A stretch of DNA of 64,000 nucleotides, from positions 942,820-1,006,819 of the forward strand of contig NZ_NTGB01000001.1 of assembly GCF_003072505.1 (NCBI RefSeq), read 5' to 3'. Every line of letters starts with the position of its first letter. Position 1 is the stretch's first letter. A program made the translations under genes and the position numbers. This stretch comes from Polynucleobacter rarus. GTDB lineage: Bacteria > Pseudomonadota > Gammaproteobacteria > Burkholderiales > Burkholderiaceae. Shown one piece after another: positions 1-9,057 of the stretch. The notes below the pieces were generated by a model, which did no database searches, was not told the DNA's origin, and saw nothing but the letters and a program-made list of their open reading frames with translations.

Positions 1-1122
1 GATTTGGTTTCAGAAGGAAGTGTCGTTGTTCTTTTAGAAGCCTCCGGTTCATTGATCCCTGCAGTAACTCAGGCAATCACTACTGCGCAAAGCGCAGTTT
101 CCTCACCGGCACCAACTGTCGCTCCAACTCCGGTCCCTCAAGTGCCAGTCAGTTCTGTGGCCCAGCAGAGTGCGACTTCAGTTACTTCAATGCCAGACGT
201 TAGGGCGACGATAAGCCATGCCAGTCCAACTGTACGCAAGTATGCCCGTGAGTTGGGTGCCGATATCAGTCAAATTAAAGGTACTGGACCGAAAGGTAGA
301 ATTACCCAAGAGGACGTTAGAATTTTTATTAAACAAATTCTTTCTGCGCCTAAGACAGCAGCTGCGGCCCCTGTAAGCGGCGGTAGTGGTTTGAATTTAT
401 TGCCATGGCCAAAGGTCGACTTTAAGAAATTTGGTGAAATTGAGACTAAACCCTTATCTCGAATTCAAAAAATTTCAGCGGCAAATCTCTCTCGTAATTG
501 GGCGATGATACCCGCGGTAACCTATCATGAAGATGCGGATATCACTCTTTTAGAAAGCTTCCGAGTTGAGACGAATAAGCTCAATGAAAAATCAGGCTTG
601 AAAGTTACTCTGTTAGCCTTTTTAATGAAAGCCTGTGTCCAGGCACTCAAGAAATATCCGGAGTTTAATAGCTCACTTGATGGTGACGAGTTAATTCTTA
701 AAAAATACTTTCATTTAGGTTTTGCAGCAGACACACCAAATGGTTTAGTGGTGCCAGTGATTAAAGACGTTGATAAAAAAGGTGTCATGCAAATTGCTCA
801 GGAAACGAGCGAACTCGCGAAATTAGCAAGAGATGGTAAGTTAAAGCCAGATCAAATGCAGGGAGCTTGTTTTACTATTTCCTCGGTTGGTGGCATCGGT
901 GGAACTTATTTTGCACCGATTATCAATGCTCCAGAAGTAGCCATTTTAGGTGTCAGTAAAGCAGCGATGAAACCTATCTGGGATGGTAAACAATTTAATC
1001 CTAAATTAATTTGCCCTCTATCACTAACCGCAGATCATCGGGTCATTGATGGAGCCCTTGCGACGCGATTTAACGCCTATATCGCTGAACTATTAAGTGA
1101 CTTCCGTCGCGTTACCTTATAA
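1..1122 (+). CDS. aceF: Dihydrolipoyllysine acetyltransferase (PDH E2), 5' truncated by window edge
   Basis: E2 core of the pyruvate dehydrogenase complex; transfers acetyl groups from lipoyl-lysine to CoA. The reading frame is open from base 1, so the start and most of the lipoyl domain lie upstream of the window. About 373 residues are visible: the tail of a lipoyl domain, a Pro/Ala/Val-rich flexible linker (about 28-65), a peripheral-subunit-binding domain (about 70-113) and the acetyltransferase domain (about 147-372). The catalytic motif DHRVIDG is present, with the active-site His codon at 1036-1038. Its stop codon overlaps the Shine-Dalgarno of lpdA, so the two are co-transcribed, presumably behind aceE. 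Identification is secure. Confidence 0.96.
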   Translation, partial: DLVSEGSVVVLLEASGSLIPAVTQAITTAQSAVSSPAPTVAPTPVPQVPVSSVAQQSATSVTSMPDVRATISHASPTVRKYARELGADISQIKGTGPKGRITQEDVRIFIKQILSAPKTAAAAPVSGGSGLNLLPWPKVDFKKFGEIETKPLSRIQKISAANLSRNWAMIPAVTYHEDADITLLESFRVETNKLNEKSGLKVTLLAFLMKACVQALKKYPEFNSSLDGDELILKKYFHLGFAADTPNGLVVPVIKDVDKKGVMQIAQETSELAKLARDGKLKPDQMQGACFTISSVGGIGGTYFAPIINAPEVAILGVSKAAMKPIWDGKQFNPKLICPLSLTADHRVIDGALATRFNAYIAELLSDFRRVTL

Positions 1123-1131
1123 GGAGTGATG

Positions 1132-2931
1132 ATGGAATCATTAGCTATTAAAGTACCTGATATCGGAGATTTCTCTGAGATACCTGTGATTGAAATATTG
1201 GTCAAAGTTGGGGATGTGATTAAAAAAGAACAGCCTTTAATTGTTCTTGAGTCTGATAAAGCAACGATGGAAGTGCCGAGTGACGTGGACGGAACTGTGC
1301 TATCTATTGAAGTGAAGATGGGGGATTTAATCAGTATGGGATCAGTTGTTGCCCATGTTGAACCAACCCTTACCTCTTCTGCAGCAGCTCCTAACATTTC
1401 ACCAAATACCACGCAAAAAGAACCTGTCAAGCCGGTTGTACCGACTCCTCAAGTTACTGTTTTTACACCTCAAGCTGGAGCATACCAAGGTAGCGTTCAA
1501 CATGATTGTCAGTTGTTAGTGTTGGGTTCAGGTCCCGGTGGTTATAGTGCTGCATTTAGAGGCGCTGACCTCGGTATGAAAACAATCCTAGTCGAGCGTT
1601 ATGCTACTTTGGGTGGTGTTTGTCTGAATGTCGGTTGTATACCCTCTAAAGCCTTACTTCACACTGCGGCTGTAATGGAAGAGGTCAAGTCGATGGCTAA
1701 GCACGGTATCTCTTATGGTCAACCACAAATTGATTTAGATGCATTAAGGACGCACAAAGATGGTGTAATTGGACAGTTAACTTCTGGGCTGGCTGGAATG
1801 GCCAAAGCTCGCAAAGTACAAACGATTCGGGGCGTTGGTGTTTTTTTAGATGCTCATCATTTAGAAGTTACCCTTACTGAAGGAACCGGCTGGGACATGA
1901 CCTCTAAGAAAGAGGTCATCAAATTTGACAAAGCCATTATTGCTGCCGGTAGCCAGTCCGTAGTGTTACCGTTCTTACCTGTCGATCCCCGCATTGTAGA
2001 TAGTACTGGTGCCCTAAAACTTTCAGCCATTCCTAAACGCATGTTAGTTATTGGTGGGGGAATTATTGGTTTAGAAATGGCCACCGTCTATAGTTCTTTA
2101 GGCTCTCAAATTGATATTGTGGAGTTGTCTAATACTCTGATGGCTGGCGCTGATAGAGATTTAGTCAAAGTTTGGGAAAAAATGAACTTGCCACGATTTA
2201 ACAAGGTCATGTTAAAAACGAGTGCTGCTTCTGCTATAGCTAAAGATGATGGTATCTGGGTAGACTTTAAAGGGGACAAGGCGCCGTCAGAGCCCCAATG
2301 TTATGACTTAGTCTTAGTTGCGGTAGGCAGAACCCCAAATGGTAAGAAAATTGCTGCAAATCAAGCAGGGGTAATGGTAGATGAGCGTGGCTTTATTCCA
2401 GTAGATCAGCAAATGAGAACGAATGTTCCACATATTTTTGCAATTGGTGATCTCGTAGGTCAGCCGATGTTGGCCCACAAGGCAGTACATGAGGGCCATG
2501 TTGCAGCAGAAGCTGCCAATGGGGAGAAATCCTACTTTGATGTTAAACAAATCCCTTCAGTTGCTTATACCGATCCTGAGGTTGCTTGGGCAGGACTTAC
2601 TGAAGAGCAATGTAAAGAAAAAGGTATTGCTTACACGAAAGGTCTATTTCCATGGGCTGCAAGTGGTCGGGCGATTGCCAACGGGCGTAGTGAAGGATTT
2701 ACAAAACTGCTATTTGATGAAACTACCCACCGTATTATTGGTGGTGGCATTGTCGGTACTAATGCAGGTGATTTAATTGGTGAAATTTGTTTGGCGATTG
2801 AAATGGGCGCAGATGCTATCGATATCGGTAAAACAATTCATCCTCATCCAACTTTAGGGGAGTCTGTTGGATTAGCTGCTGAAGTCGCTCATGGTTCTTG
2901 TACAGACTTACCACCCGTAAGAAAAAAATAA
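1132..2931 (+). CDS. lpdA: Dihydrolipoyl dehydrogenase (PDH E3) with N-terminal lipoyl domain
   Basis: Reoxidises dihydrolipoyl groups of E2 with NAD+. An N-terminal lipoyl domain carries the modified Lys in the ESDKATME motif near residue 43. A Thr/Pro/Val linker follows, then the FAD-binding motif (GSGPGG), the redox-active disulfide in GGVCLNVGCIPSK, the NAD-binding GGGIIGLE and the C-terminal catalytic HPHPTLGE. The start is set at ATG 1132, 5 nt after AAGGAG (1121-1126); an ATG at 1129 is too close to the SD. The lipoyl-E3 fusion of 599 residues is typical of betaproteobacterial PDH operons. A strong terminator follows, so this is the last gene of the operon. Confidence 0.96.
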   Translation: MESLAIKVPDIGDFSEIPVIEILVKVGDVIKKEQPLIVLESDKATMEVPSDVDGTVLSIEVKMGDLISMGSVVAHVEPTLTSSAAAPNISPNTTQKEPVKPVVPTPQVTVFTPQAGAYQGSVQHDCQLLVLGSGPGGYSAAFRGADLGMKTILVERYATLGGVCLNVGCIPSKALLHTAAVMEEVKSMAKHGISYGQPQIDLDALRTHKDGVIGQLTSGLAGMAKARKVQTIRGVGVFLDAHHLEVTLTEGTGWDMTSKKEVIKFDKAIIAAGSQSVVLPFLPVDPRIVDSTGALKLSAIPKRMLVIGGGIIGLEMATVYSSLGSQIDIVELSNTLMAGADRDLVKVWEKMNLPRFNKVMLKTSAASAIAKDDGIWVDFKGDKAPSEPQCYDLVLVAVGRTPNGKKIAANQAGVMVDERGFIPVDQQMRTNVPHIFAIGDLVGQPMLAHKAVHEGHVAAEAANGEKSYFDVKQIPSVAYTDPEVAWAGLTEEQCKEKGIAYTKGLFPWAASGRAIANGRSEGFTKLLFDETTHRIIGGGIVGTNAGDLIGEICLAIEMGADAIDIGKTIHPHPTLGESVGLAAEVAHGSCTDLPPVRKK

Positions 2932-2986
2932 GAAGTGTTCAGTGATTCAATAACGTAATCAGTTATCAAATTTTCAGGAAACAATC

Positions 2987-3021
2987 AAAGACATGGGAAA
3001 ATAAACCATGTCTTTTTTTTT
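2987..3021 (+). terminator. Rho-independent terminator of the PDH operon
   Basis: A perfect 10-bp stem (AAAGACATGG at 2987-2996 with CCATGTCTTT at 3006-3015) encloses a 9-nt loop, and a T tract runs through 3021. The ATG at 3008 lies inside this stem, which argues against its use as the purT start. Confidence 0.9.
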
Positions 3022-3031
3022 GAGTAATATT

Positions 3032-4258
3032 ATGTCTACCTATTCCTATCCACGTTTTCCAATCATTGGAACTCCTTTAACCTCAAACGCCATCAGAGTC
3101 ATGATGCTAGGTTGCGGTGAACTAGGTAAAGAAGTGATTATTGAGTTGCAACGACTCGGCATCGAAGTGATTGCTGTAGATCGTTATCCGAATGCACCAG
3201 GTCATCAAGTAGCGCATCGATCACATGTGATTGATATGACAGATGGCATGGCAATCAGAGCCTTGGTCTTAGAGGAAAAGCCCCATTTAATCGTGCCAGA
3301 AATTGAGGCAATTGCGACTCAAACTCTCATAGAACTAGAAGCTGAGGGCATTGTGGAGGTAATTCCAAAAGCACGTGCAACTTTCTTAACGATGAACCGT
3401 GAGGGTATTCGTAGGCTTGCGGCTGAGGATTTAGGTTTGCCGACTTCGCCATTTAAATTTGCTTCTAGTTTGGAAGAGTTGCAACAAGCCATTGATCAAG
3501 GGATCGGTTATCCATGTTTTGTCAAACCAGTAATGTCTTCATCGGGTAAGGGTCAATCGAAACTAGACGGGCCACAAGATGTGGTGAAGGCCTGGGAGTA
3601 TGCTGCCTCAGCTGGACGGGTTGATGCTGGTAAAGTCATTGTGGAGGGATTAATTGATTTTGATTATGAAATTACGCAACTTACGGTGAGAACTCTGGAT
3701 GCGAATGGTGAGTCGGTTACTGCCTTTTGTGAGCCGATAGGTCACGTACAAAAAAATGGTGATTATGTTGAAAGTTGGCAGCCCATGCAAATGACCAAGA
3801 AAGCAAGACAAAAGTCACAAGAGATTGCCAAAAAAGTTACAGATAATCTCGGTGGAAGAGGAATTTTCGGCGTAGAGTTATTTGTTAAAGGCGATGAAGT
3901 GTGGTTCTCTGAGGTCAGTCCAAGGCCTCATGATACTGGTCTTGTAACATTGGCAAGTCAAACTCAGAGTGAGTTTGAACTACACGCAAAGGCAATTTTA
4001 GGTTTGCCAGTTGACGTTTCTTTGAAAACGCCTGCCGCTAGTTCCGTTATTTATGGTGGCATGGATGTCAAAGGAATTGGTTTTACTGGCCTAGAAAAAG
4101 CGTTAGCATTGCCCGGCGTCGCGGTTCGATTATTTGGTAAACCAGAAGCGTTTCTGAAGCGTCGAATGGGGGTGACGTTGGCGAGTGCCAATGATACCGA
4201 CCAAGCAAGAGAAACTGCCAAATTAGCAAGTGTTGCAATTAAAACAGTAAGCCCATAA
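3032..4258 (+). CDS. purT: Formate-dependent phosphoribosylglycinamide formyltransferase (GART 2)
   Basis: ATP-grasp enzyme that makes formyl-GAR from GAR, formate and ATP in purine synthesis, as a folate-independent alternative to PurN. The N-terminal Rossmann-like motif LGCGELGKE, the ATP-grasp segment with [11 protein letters not shown], and the [13 protein letters not shown] motif in the C-terminal half are all visible. The protein is about 408 residues, the usual family length. An upstream in-frame ATG at 3008 would add 8 residues but lies within the preceding terminator hairpin, so ATG 3032 is preferred. The ribosome site is weak (GAG at 3022-3024). It appears to be transcribed from its own promoter. 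Confidence 0.93.
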   Translation: MSTYSYPRFPIIGTPLTSNAIRVMMLGCGELGKEVIIELQRLGIEVIAVDRYPNAPGHQVAHRSHVIDMTDGMAIRALVLEEKPHLIVPEIEAIATQTLIELEAEGIVEVIPKARATFLTMNREGIRRLAAEDLGLPTSPFKFASSLEELQQAIDQGIGYPCFVKPVMSSSGKGQSKLDGPQDVVKAWEYAASAGRVDAGKVIVEGLIDFDYEITQLTVRTLDANGESVTAFCEPIGHVQKNGDYVESWQPMQMTKKARQKSQEIAKKVTDNLGGRGIFGVELFVKGDEVWFSEVSPRPHDTGLVTLASQTQSEFELHAKAILGLPVDVSLKTPAASSVIYGGMDVKGIGFTGLEKALALPGVAVRLFGKPEAFLKRRMGVTLASANDTDQARETAKLASVAIKTVSP

Positions 4259-4271
4259 AGCTTGAAATCAA

Positions 4272-4847
4272 ATGAGTATCGGAATATCTAAGCCAATTTT
4301 TGTTATTGTTTTAAGTCTTTTTTTACTCATGTTAGGAGTGATTGTGAACTTTATTAATCCACAAATTTTTTCAGGGAAATCTCTTTCTGTTTATTCGGGG
4401 ATAGTTCAAAACTTCCAGCAAACCATTGAGATTCGTAAAGATGGCGACCCTCATCAACAGTTGATCAAAGAGAATACAAGGACGACCTATATTGCGCAAT
4501 TTCGACTGGGAGAAAAGCAAATCAATGCTGAATTCCCAAAAGAAGTATTGATCAAGAATGGTGATCAGATTTCGGTTTGTGGTGAAGAAAAAAATGGTAA
4601 GTTGAACGTTTTAACTTTTAAAAACTTTAGTCAAAATCTAACACAAAATAGTTCTGTATGGTGGGCAAACATCTTGGCTGGAATCGTGTTTTTTATTCTT
4701 GGCGTTTATGTTTATTTCTATGTGATGAAATCGCCCATGCTGATTGAACTTGTTGTTATCACAGCTTTTACGATGGTTAGCTTTTATTTGATTTATCGAG
4801 GTTTAGTGGTTAAACAAGCGATAGAGATGCTCGAAAAAGCTGTATGA
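4272..4847 (+). CDS. Uncharacterised membrane protein, three predicted TM segments
   Basis: I do not recognise the family. The 191 residues hold an N-terminal hydrophobic segment (about 8-28), a soluble central region (about 30-130) with alternating beta-like stretches and one Cys in a VCGEE motif, and two C-terminal hydrophobic segments (about 133-153 and 158-176). It starts 13 nt after purT stops and its stop overlaps the next start by 4 nt (ATGA), so it is translationally coupled to the chagasin-like lipoprotein. Its function is unknown; an envelope role is inferred from the topology and the partner. Confidence 0.7.
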   Translation: MSIGISKPIFVIVLSLFLLMLGVIVNFINPQIFSGKSLSVYSGIVQNFQQTIEIRKDGDPHQQLIKENTRTTYIAQFRLGEKQINAEFPKEVLIKNGDQISVCGEEKNGKLNVLTFKNFSQNLTQNSSVWWANILAGIVFFILGVYVYFYVMKSPMLIELVVITAFTMVSFYLIYRGLVVKQAIEMLEKAV

Positions 4848-5281
4848 GAAAACAAATTTATATCTGCTTGATCACTTTATTATCTTCATGTGTGCAGATG
4901 GCAGATAATCAAGAATCTACTCTGTCAAATCCAGTGGGGCCGATTAAGTTAGGAGCGGGTATTTCGAGGGTGTTATTGACTGGGCAGTCCGCTCTGATAG
5001 TTCAGGTACCAAGTAATCCTTCTACTGGATACCGCTGGACTTTATCTTTGCCACCTAAGGCGGTGAATTGTTTATCGATATTAAAGGATGGAGAATTTTT
5101 GCGAGATCCAAACTCAGCCAATCAGGCGATTCCCCTAGTAGGAGCTCCCGGTCTTCAAGAATGGGTCATCAAGCCAAGTTGCTCAGGAGTTTTTGTTTTA
5201 CAGTGGAACAGCCTAAGACCTTGGGAAAAAGATCAATTACCGATTACGACTCACCAAATCCGACTCGAAGTGACGCAGTAA
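4844..5281 (+). CDS. Chagasin-like (inhibitor I42 family) lipoprotein
   Basis: Predicted lipoprotein: a signal peptide ends in lipobox Leu-Ser-Ser-Cys with Cys16. The mature part has the three loop signatures of chagasin-type cysteine-protease inhibitors: NPSTGYRW (canonical NPTTGY.W), a Gly-rich GAPGLQEW stretch, and RPWE. In the known family these three loops occupy the active-site cleft of papain-like proteases. The length (145 residues) fits a single inhibitor domain. It overlaps the upstream membrane-protein gene by 4 nt. The target, if any, is unknown; a periplasmic inhibitor role is inferred from the motifs only. Confidence 0.78.
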   Translation: MRKQIYICLITLLSSCVQMADNQESTLSNPVGPIKLGAGISRVLLTGQSALIVQVPSNPSTGYRWTLSLPPKAVNCLSILKDGEFLRDPNSANQAIPLVGAPGLQEWVIKPSCSGVFVLQWNSLRPWEKDQLPITTHQIRLEVTQ

Positions 5282-5293
5282 TCTAGAGAAGGT

Positions 5294-5854
5294 TTAAAGC
5301 GTTTTTTGTTTCGCAATGATTGACAGTTCTTCGCTTACTTTGATGGCGGCATCCGTCATCGTTTTAGTTTGTTGAGTCGAAATATCGATGACCTGTTTAA
5401 TCGCTTTTTGTGAAGACTCATAGACTTGATTGGCATTTGCAATGGCATTTTTTAGCGCTGTGACCATCAAATCCTCATTGCCTGGGATGGATATTGAAAT
5501 TTCATTCACTAGATTCTGGATTTTCGAAGAACGATCCTTCATATCAGCATTAGCCGTTTCCATAATCGCGGTTTGGGTCTCATAATTAATGTTCTGAAGG
5601 TGCTGACTATAGGAACTTAGTTTTTCCGCAAAGGGCTGAAGAAATTGAGCTTGCATGATCAATAAGGTTTGCGCATCCTTCACATTTGCAGTTGATTGAA
5701 TGTGAGTTAATTGTTCTTGTAAGACGGTTTTAACAACCTGTAAATTAAGTTCTAATAGTTTTTCAAGGCCAGCAAAGGCATTTTTAGAGAGACTGTTTAA
5801 TGTCTCCATATTCGCTTTGTTTGAGGCACTAATTTGTTCTGGAGTGAGCGTCAT
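5294..5854 (-). CDS. Phasin family protein (PHA-granule associated)
   Basis: Small amphipathic helical protein of the phasin family, which coats polyhydroxyalkanoate granules. The N-terminus MTLTPEQISASNKAN and the segment NSLSKNAFAGLEKLLELNLQ match the phasin signature. The rest is long helix without Cys. The start is placed at ATG 5854 because AAGGG sits 6 nt upstream; an upstream in-frame ATG at 5893 would add 13 residues with no good ribosome site. The product is 186 residues, normal for the family. It converges with the chagasin-like gene, and no PHA synthase is nearby in the window. Confidence 0.86.
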   Translation of the reverse strand: MTLTPEQISASNKANMETLNSLSKNAFAGLEKLLELNLQVVKTVLQEQLTHIQSTANVKDAQTLLIMQAQFLQPFAEKLSSYSQHLQNINYETQTAIMETANADMKDRSSKIQNLVNEISISIPGNEDLMVTALKNAIANANQVYESSQKAIKQVIDISTQQTKTMTDAAIKVSEELSIIAKQKTL

Positions 5855-6002
5855 CAAAAACCCTTGTAAAAAAATATAACTGTTGAAGTTCATCTTATCC
5901 TAAAAATAACCAGCTTGCGATCTTTAATGTCTTGATATGGGAAAATAGTACTTAGTATTTCTACTAATCATCTTTTCCTACTTCAATTAGAGTTAATCGA
6001 CA

Positions 6003-6917
6003 TTGCATAAAATCTCCCTTTTTTATACAGATCAATTTGTGTTACCTTTGCCAGAAGGGCATCGTTTTCCTATGGAGAAATATGCTTTACTGCGTAAATC
6101 CGTGGAGCAATTTGTACAAGTGCAGTTGTTAGAGGCACCTCTTGCTTCGAGAGATCAAATAACCTTAGTTCATGATGAAGTCTACGTTGAGGCGGTTTTT
6201 AATGGACTCTTGACGGATGCTCAAATGCGAGAGATTGGATTTCCATGGACTCCCCAAATGGTTGTGCGCTCAGCAAGATCTGCGGGAGCAACGATTGCCG
6301 CCTGTCAAACAGCCTGGGATCAAGGCGTTTCAGCAAATTTAGCAGGCGGTACGCATCATGCCTATACTGATAAAGGTAGTGGCTTTTGTGTTTTTAATGA
6401 TGCTGCAATTGCTGCAAAGGTAATGCAACAATTAAAATTTCCTGAGCTGAATCGCTTGCCTAGGATAGCTATCGTCGATTTAGACGTTCATCAAGGTAAT
6501 GGGACTGCGTCCATTTTAAAGAGTGATACGAGCGTTTTTACGTTTTCAATGCATGGCGAAAAGAACTTTCCTTTTCGTAAGGAAAGTAGTGATTTAGATA
6601 TTGCGTTAGCAGATGGTTGTACAGATACTTTATATCTTGACGCTTTAGTAGGGGGACTTCATCAAGTAAAATCTTTTGAACCTGATCTCGTTATTTATTT
6701 AGCTGGCGCAGACCCTTATATCGGTGATCGATTAGGACGTTTAAACCTATCGATGGCCGGTCTTGCGCAGCGAGATCAAATAGTCTTTGATTGGTGCAAA
6801 GAGTTAACATTGCCCATTGCGGTAGCGATGGCGGGTGGTTATGGTCATGATATTACAGAGACTGTTGCCATTCATACAAAAACGATTGAACTAGCGATTG
6901 GAAATTTGTGGAAATAA
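6003..6917 (+). CDS. Histone deacetylase / acetoin-utilisation-type deacetylase
   Basis: Zinc-dependent amide hydrolase of the HDAC superfamily (AcuC/AphA/class II-like bacterial members). Family hallmarks are the N-terminal FYTDQF and LPEGHRFPMEKY, the GGTHHA catalytic His pair, DLDVHQGNGT with the zinc Asp and His, and AGADPYIGDRLG with the second zinc Asp. The start is TTG at 6003: an in-frame stop lies at 5994-5996 and the next ATG would remove the conserved N-terminus. The substrate is unknown; acetyl-lysine proteins or acetylpolyamines are the family precedents. It overlaps the downstream EamA gene by 10 nt. Confidence 0.9.
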   Translation: MHKISLFYTDQFVLPLPEGHRFPMEKYALLRKSVEQFVQVQLLEAPLASRDQITLVHDEVYVEAVFNGLLTDAQMREIGFPWTPQMVVRSARSAGATIAACQTAWDQGVSANLAGGTHHAYTDKGSGFCVFNDAAIAAKVMQQLKFPELNRLPRIAIVDLDVHQGNGTASILKSDTSVFTFSMHGEKNFPFRKESSDLDIALADGCTDTLYLDALVGGLHQVKSFEPDLVIYLAGADPYIGDRLGRLNLSMAGLAQRDQIVFDWCKELTLPIAVAMAGGYGHDITETVAIHTKTIELAIGNLWK

Positions 6918-7804
6918 AACATCCTAATTGGTTTGCTCCAGTATTTATTATTATTTGGAGTACGGGTTTTATTATTGCTAAATACGGCATGCCTTATTCT
7001 GAACCAATGACCTTTTTAGCAATGCGGTTTGTTGGTGTTCTATTCATCCTTTTTCCCTTTATTTTATGGTTTAAAGCACCATGGCCCTCTTGGCAACAGG
7101 CCCGACATATTGTTGTTGCTGGTGCATTAATTCAGTTTGTTTATCTTGGTGGCGTTTGGTTGTCGGTTAGACATGGAATGCCTGCCGGTTTATCTGCTCT
7201 GATTGTTGGTTTACAACCTATCCTAACAGCTATTTTTGCATCCATACTGGCCGAGAAAGTGACTCGAACACAGTGGGTTGGTTTGATGCTAGGTTTATTA
7301 GGAGTTTTTTTAGTGGTTTATGCAAAGATTGACACCACTGGCGTCTCGATGATGAACTTATTATTCAATGTGGTGGCTTTAATTGCCATTACAGGTGGGA
7401 CTATTTATCAAAAGAAATTTTGCCCTCAGTTTGATTTGCGAACCGGCTCAATGATTCAATTTGCTACCAGTGCTGTTTTAGCTTCAATCGGTGCTTATTT
7501 TTTTGAAACAGGACAGGTTGAGTGGAATGTGCAAATGATTGGAGCATTACTTTGGGGGATTCTCTGTATTTCAATCGGTGCAATGACCTTACTATTCCTT
7601 TTAATTCAAAAGGGTAATGCGACGAAGGTAAGTAGTTTAATGTATTTGACCCCTCCAACTACTGCTCTGATGGCCTGGATTCTGTTTGATGAGAAGTTGT
7701 CTATCCTGATTATTATTGGTACCGTGATTAGCATGTTAGGTGTTTTAATCGTGAATCAAAATGTTTCTCTACAAAAATTAAAGAAAATGATTTTTAGCGT
7801 TTAA
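6908..7804 (+). CDS. EamA/DMT-superfamily permease
   Basis: Integral membrane transporter with about ten hydrophobic helices arranged as two EamA repeats, 298 residues. The start is GTG 6908, inside the last codons of the deacetylase gene (10-nt overlap), so translation is probably coupled. Family members export amino acids, metabolites or nucleotide sugars; the substrate cannot be read from sequence. Pairing with an amide hydrolase could mean the product of deacetylation is exported, which is only an inference. Confidence 0.87.
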   Translation: MEIKHPNWFAPVFIIIWSTGFIIAKYGMPYSEPMTFLAMRFVGVLFILFPFILWFKAPWPSWQQARHIVVAGALIQFVYLGGVWLSVRHGMPAGLSALIVGLQPILTAIFASILAEKVTRTQWVGLMLGLLGVFLVVYAKIDTTGVSMMNLLFNVVALIAITGGTIYQKKFCPQFDLRTGSMIQFATSAVLASIGAYFFETGQVEWNVQMIGALLWGILCISIGAMTLLFLLIQKGNATKVSSLMYLTPPTTALMAWILFDEKLSILIIIGTVISMLGVLIVNQNVSLQKLKKMIFSV

Positions 7805-7842
7805 AATCATCTCGTAGTTCTTTTAATATTGACCAAGACCGA

Positions 7843-9015
7843 ATGAAAATAAAATATCTAACTCTTTCTTTACTAATTTCCCTTTCCATTAATGTATTTT
7901 TTCCTGCAGTAAGTTTTTCTAAAACGTCTGATGAGACTACTACTTCTAAGAAGAAGCAAGATAGTAATGTAAAACAGTCAAATGAACGCAAAAAAGTAGA
8001 AAAAAGGCCTAAAAATTCAAGAGAAGTTAGAACCTCTGTTCTACCTCGCAGTACTACCGCAAATGCCACTCCACCAAAGCGTGTTTCTCTAGGGAATGCG
8101 ATGGGCCTCGGCAAACATTTAGATATACTCAATCTTAAATCGAATGCAGCGATTGTGGTTGATCAGCAAAGTCAAGCTGTTGTTTTCGAAAAAAATGCTA
8201 ACGCTATCTTACCTATTGCCTCTATTACCAAATTAATGACGGCAATGACTGTTTTGGATAGTAAATTAAATCTCGATGAAACCTTGAGAATCAATGATGA
8301 AGACGCTGCTATCTACAAGAAGTCAAGATTGGCCAAAGGTACTGAGCTAACGCGTCGTGAGGCACTATTATTGGCTTTGATGTCATCTGAGAACAGAGCT
8401 GCCTATACCTTAGGTAGAAATTACCCTGGTGGAATTGATGCGTTTATGGCTGCTGTAAACCGTAAAGCCCGTGAAATTGGTATGTCTCATTCTGCATTTG
8501 AAGATCCTACGGGTCTAACCAGTAAGAATGTATCAAGTCCTGAAGACCTCGCTTTGATGGTGAACGCTGCATCTCAGTATCCGATGATCCGAGAATTTTC
8601 TACTACTCATGAGTATTCCAAATTTATTAGTAATCGTATGCAAGAGTTCATTAGTAGTAACCGTTTAGTTCGGTCTGGAAATATGCAGATTGGTCTGCAG
8701 AAAACAGGGTACATCTCTGAGGCTGGTCGATGCCTTGTGATGCAAGCATTTATAAACAATAAACCTTACATCATGGTGTTTCTGGACTCTGAGGGAAGTC
8801 AGTCGCGATTTGCAGATGCAGTTCGGGTAAAACAATGGATTGATGATCAACCTGATCTGAAATCAGTGCGTAAATTAGCACTTAAAGGAAATTCAAATCC
8901 GAATAACTCCAATTACTTGATACCTAGCTTATCGAATGCTGCTAATGCATCTCCTGCAGAAGAAGCGCCTTTTAACAGTCAGACGATTGAAGGTGTTCTA
9001 AAAAACAATCGTTGA
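7843..9015 (+). CDS. pbpG: D-alanyl-D-alanine endopeptidase (S11 family, PBP7-like)
   Basis: Periplasmic serine peptidase that cleaves D-Ala-mDAP cross-links in peptidoglycan. A signal peptide (about 1-26) is followed by a Lys/Ser-rich linker (about 30-80) and the S11 domain. The three penicillin-binding motifs are visible: SITK with Ser127 and Lys130, S182-E-N184, and K287-T-G289. It is longer than E. coli PBP7 because of the linker and a low-complexity C-terminal tail. It is transcribed alone between EamA and a convergent gene. Confidence 0.9.
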   Translation: MKIKYLTLSLLISLSINVFFPAVSFSKTSDETTTSKKKQDSNVKQSNERKKVEKRPKNSREVRTSVLPRSTTANATPPKRVSLGNAMGLGKHLDILNLKSNAAIVVDQQSQAVVFEKNANAILPIASITKLMTAMTVLDSKLNLDETLRINDEDAAIYKKSRLAKGTELTRREALLLALMSSENRAAYTLGRNYPGGIDAFMAAVNRKAREIGMSHSAFEDPTGLTSKNVSSPEDLALMVNAASQYPMIREFSTTHEYSKFISNRMQEFISSNRLVRSGNMQIGLQKTGYISEAGRCLVMQAFINNKPYIMVFLDSEGSQSRFADAVRVKQWIDDQPDLKSVRKLALKGNSNPNNSNYLIPSLSNAANASPAEEAPFNSQTIEGVLKNNR

Positions 9016-9057
9016 TCGTTCAGGTAGAAATAGTTAGTACTTCCATCTAAAAAGCAG

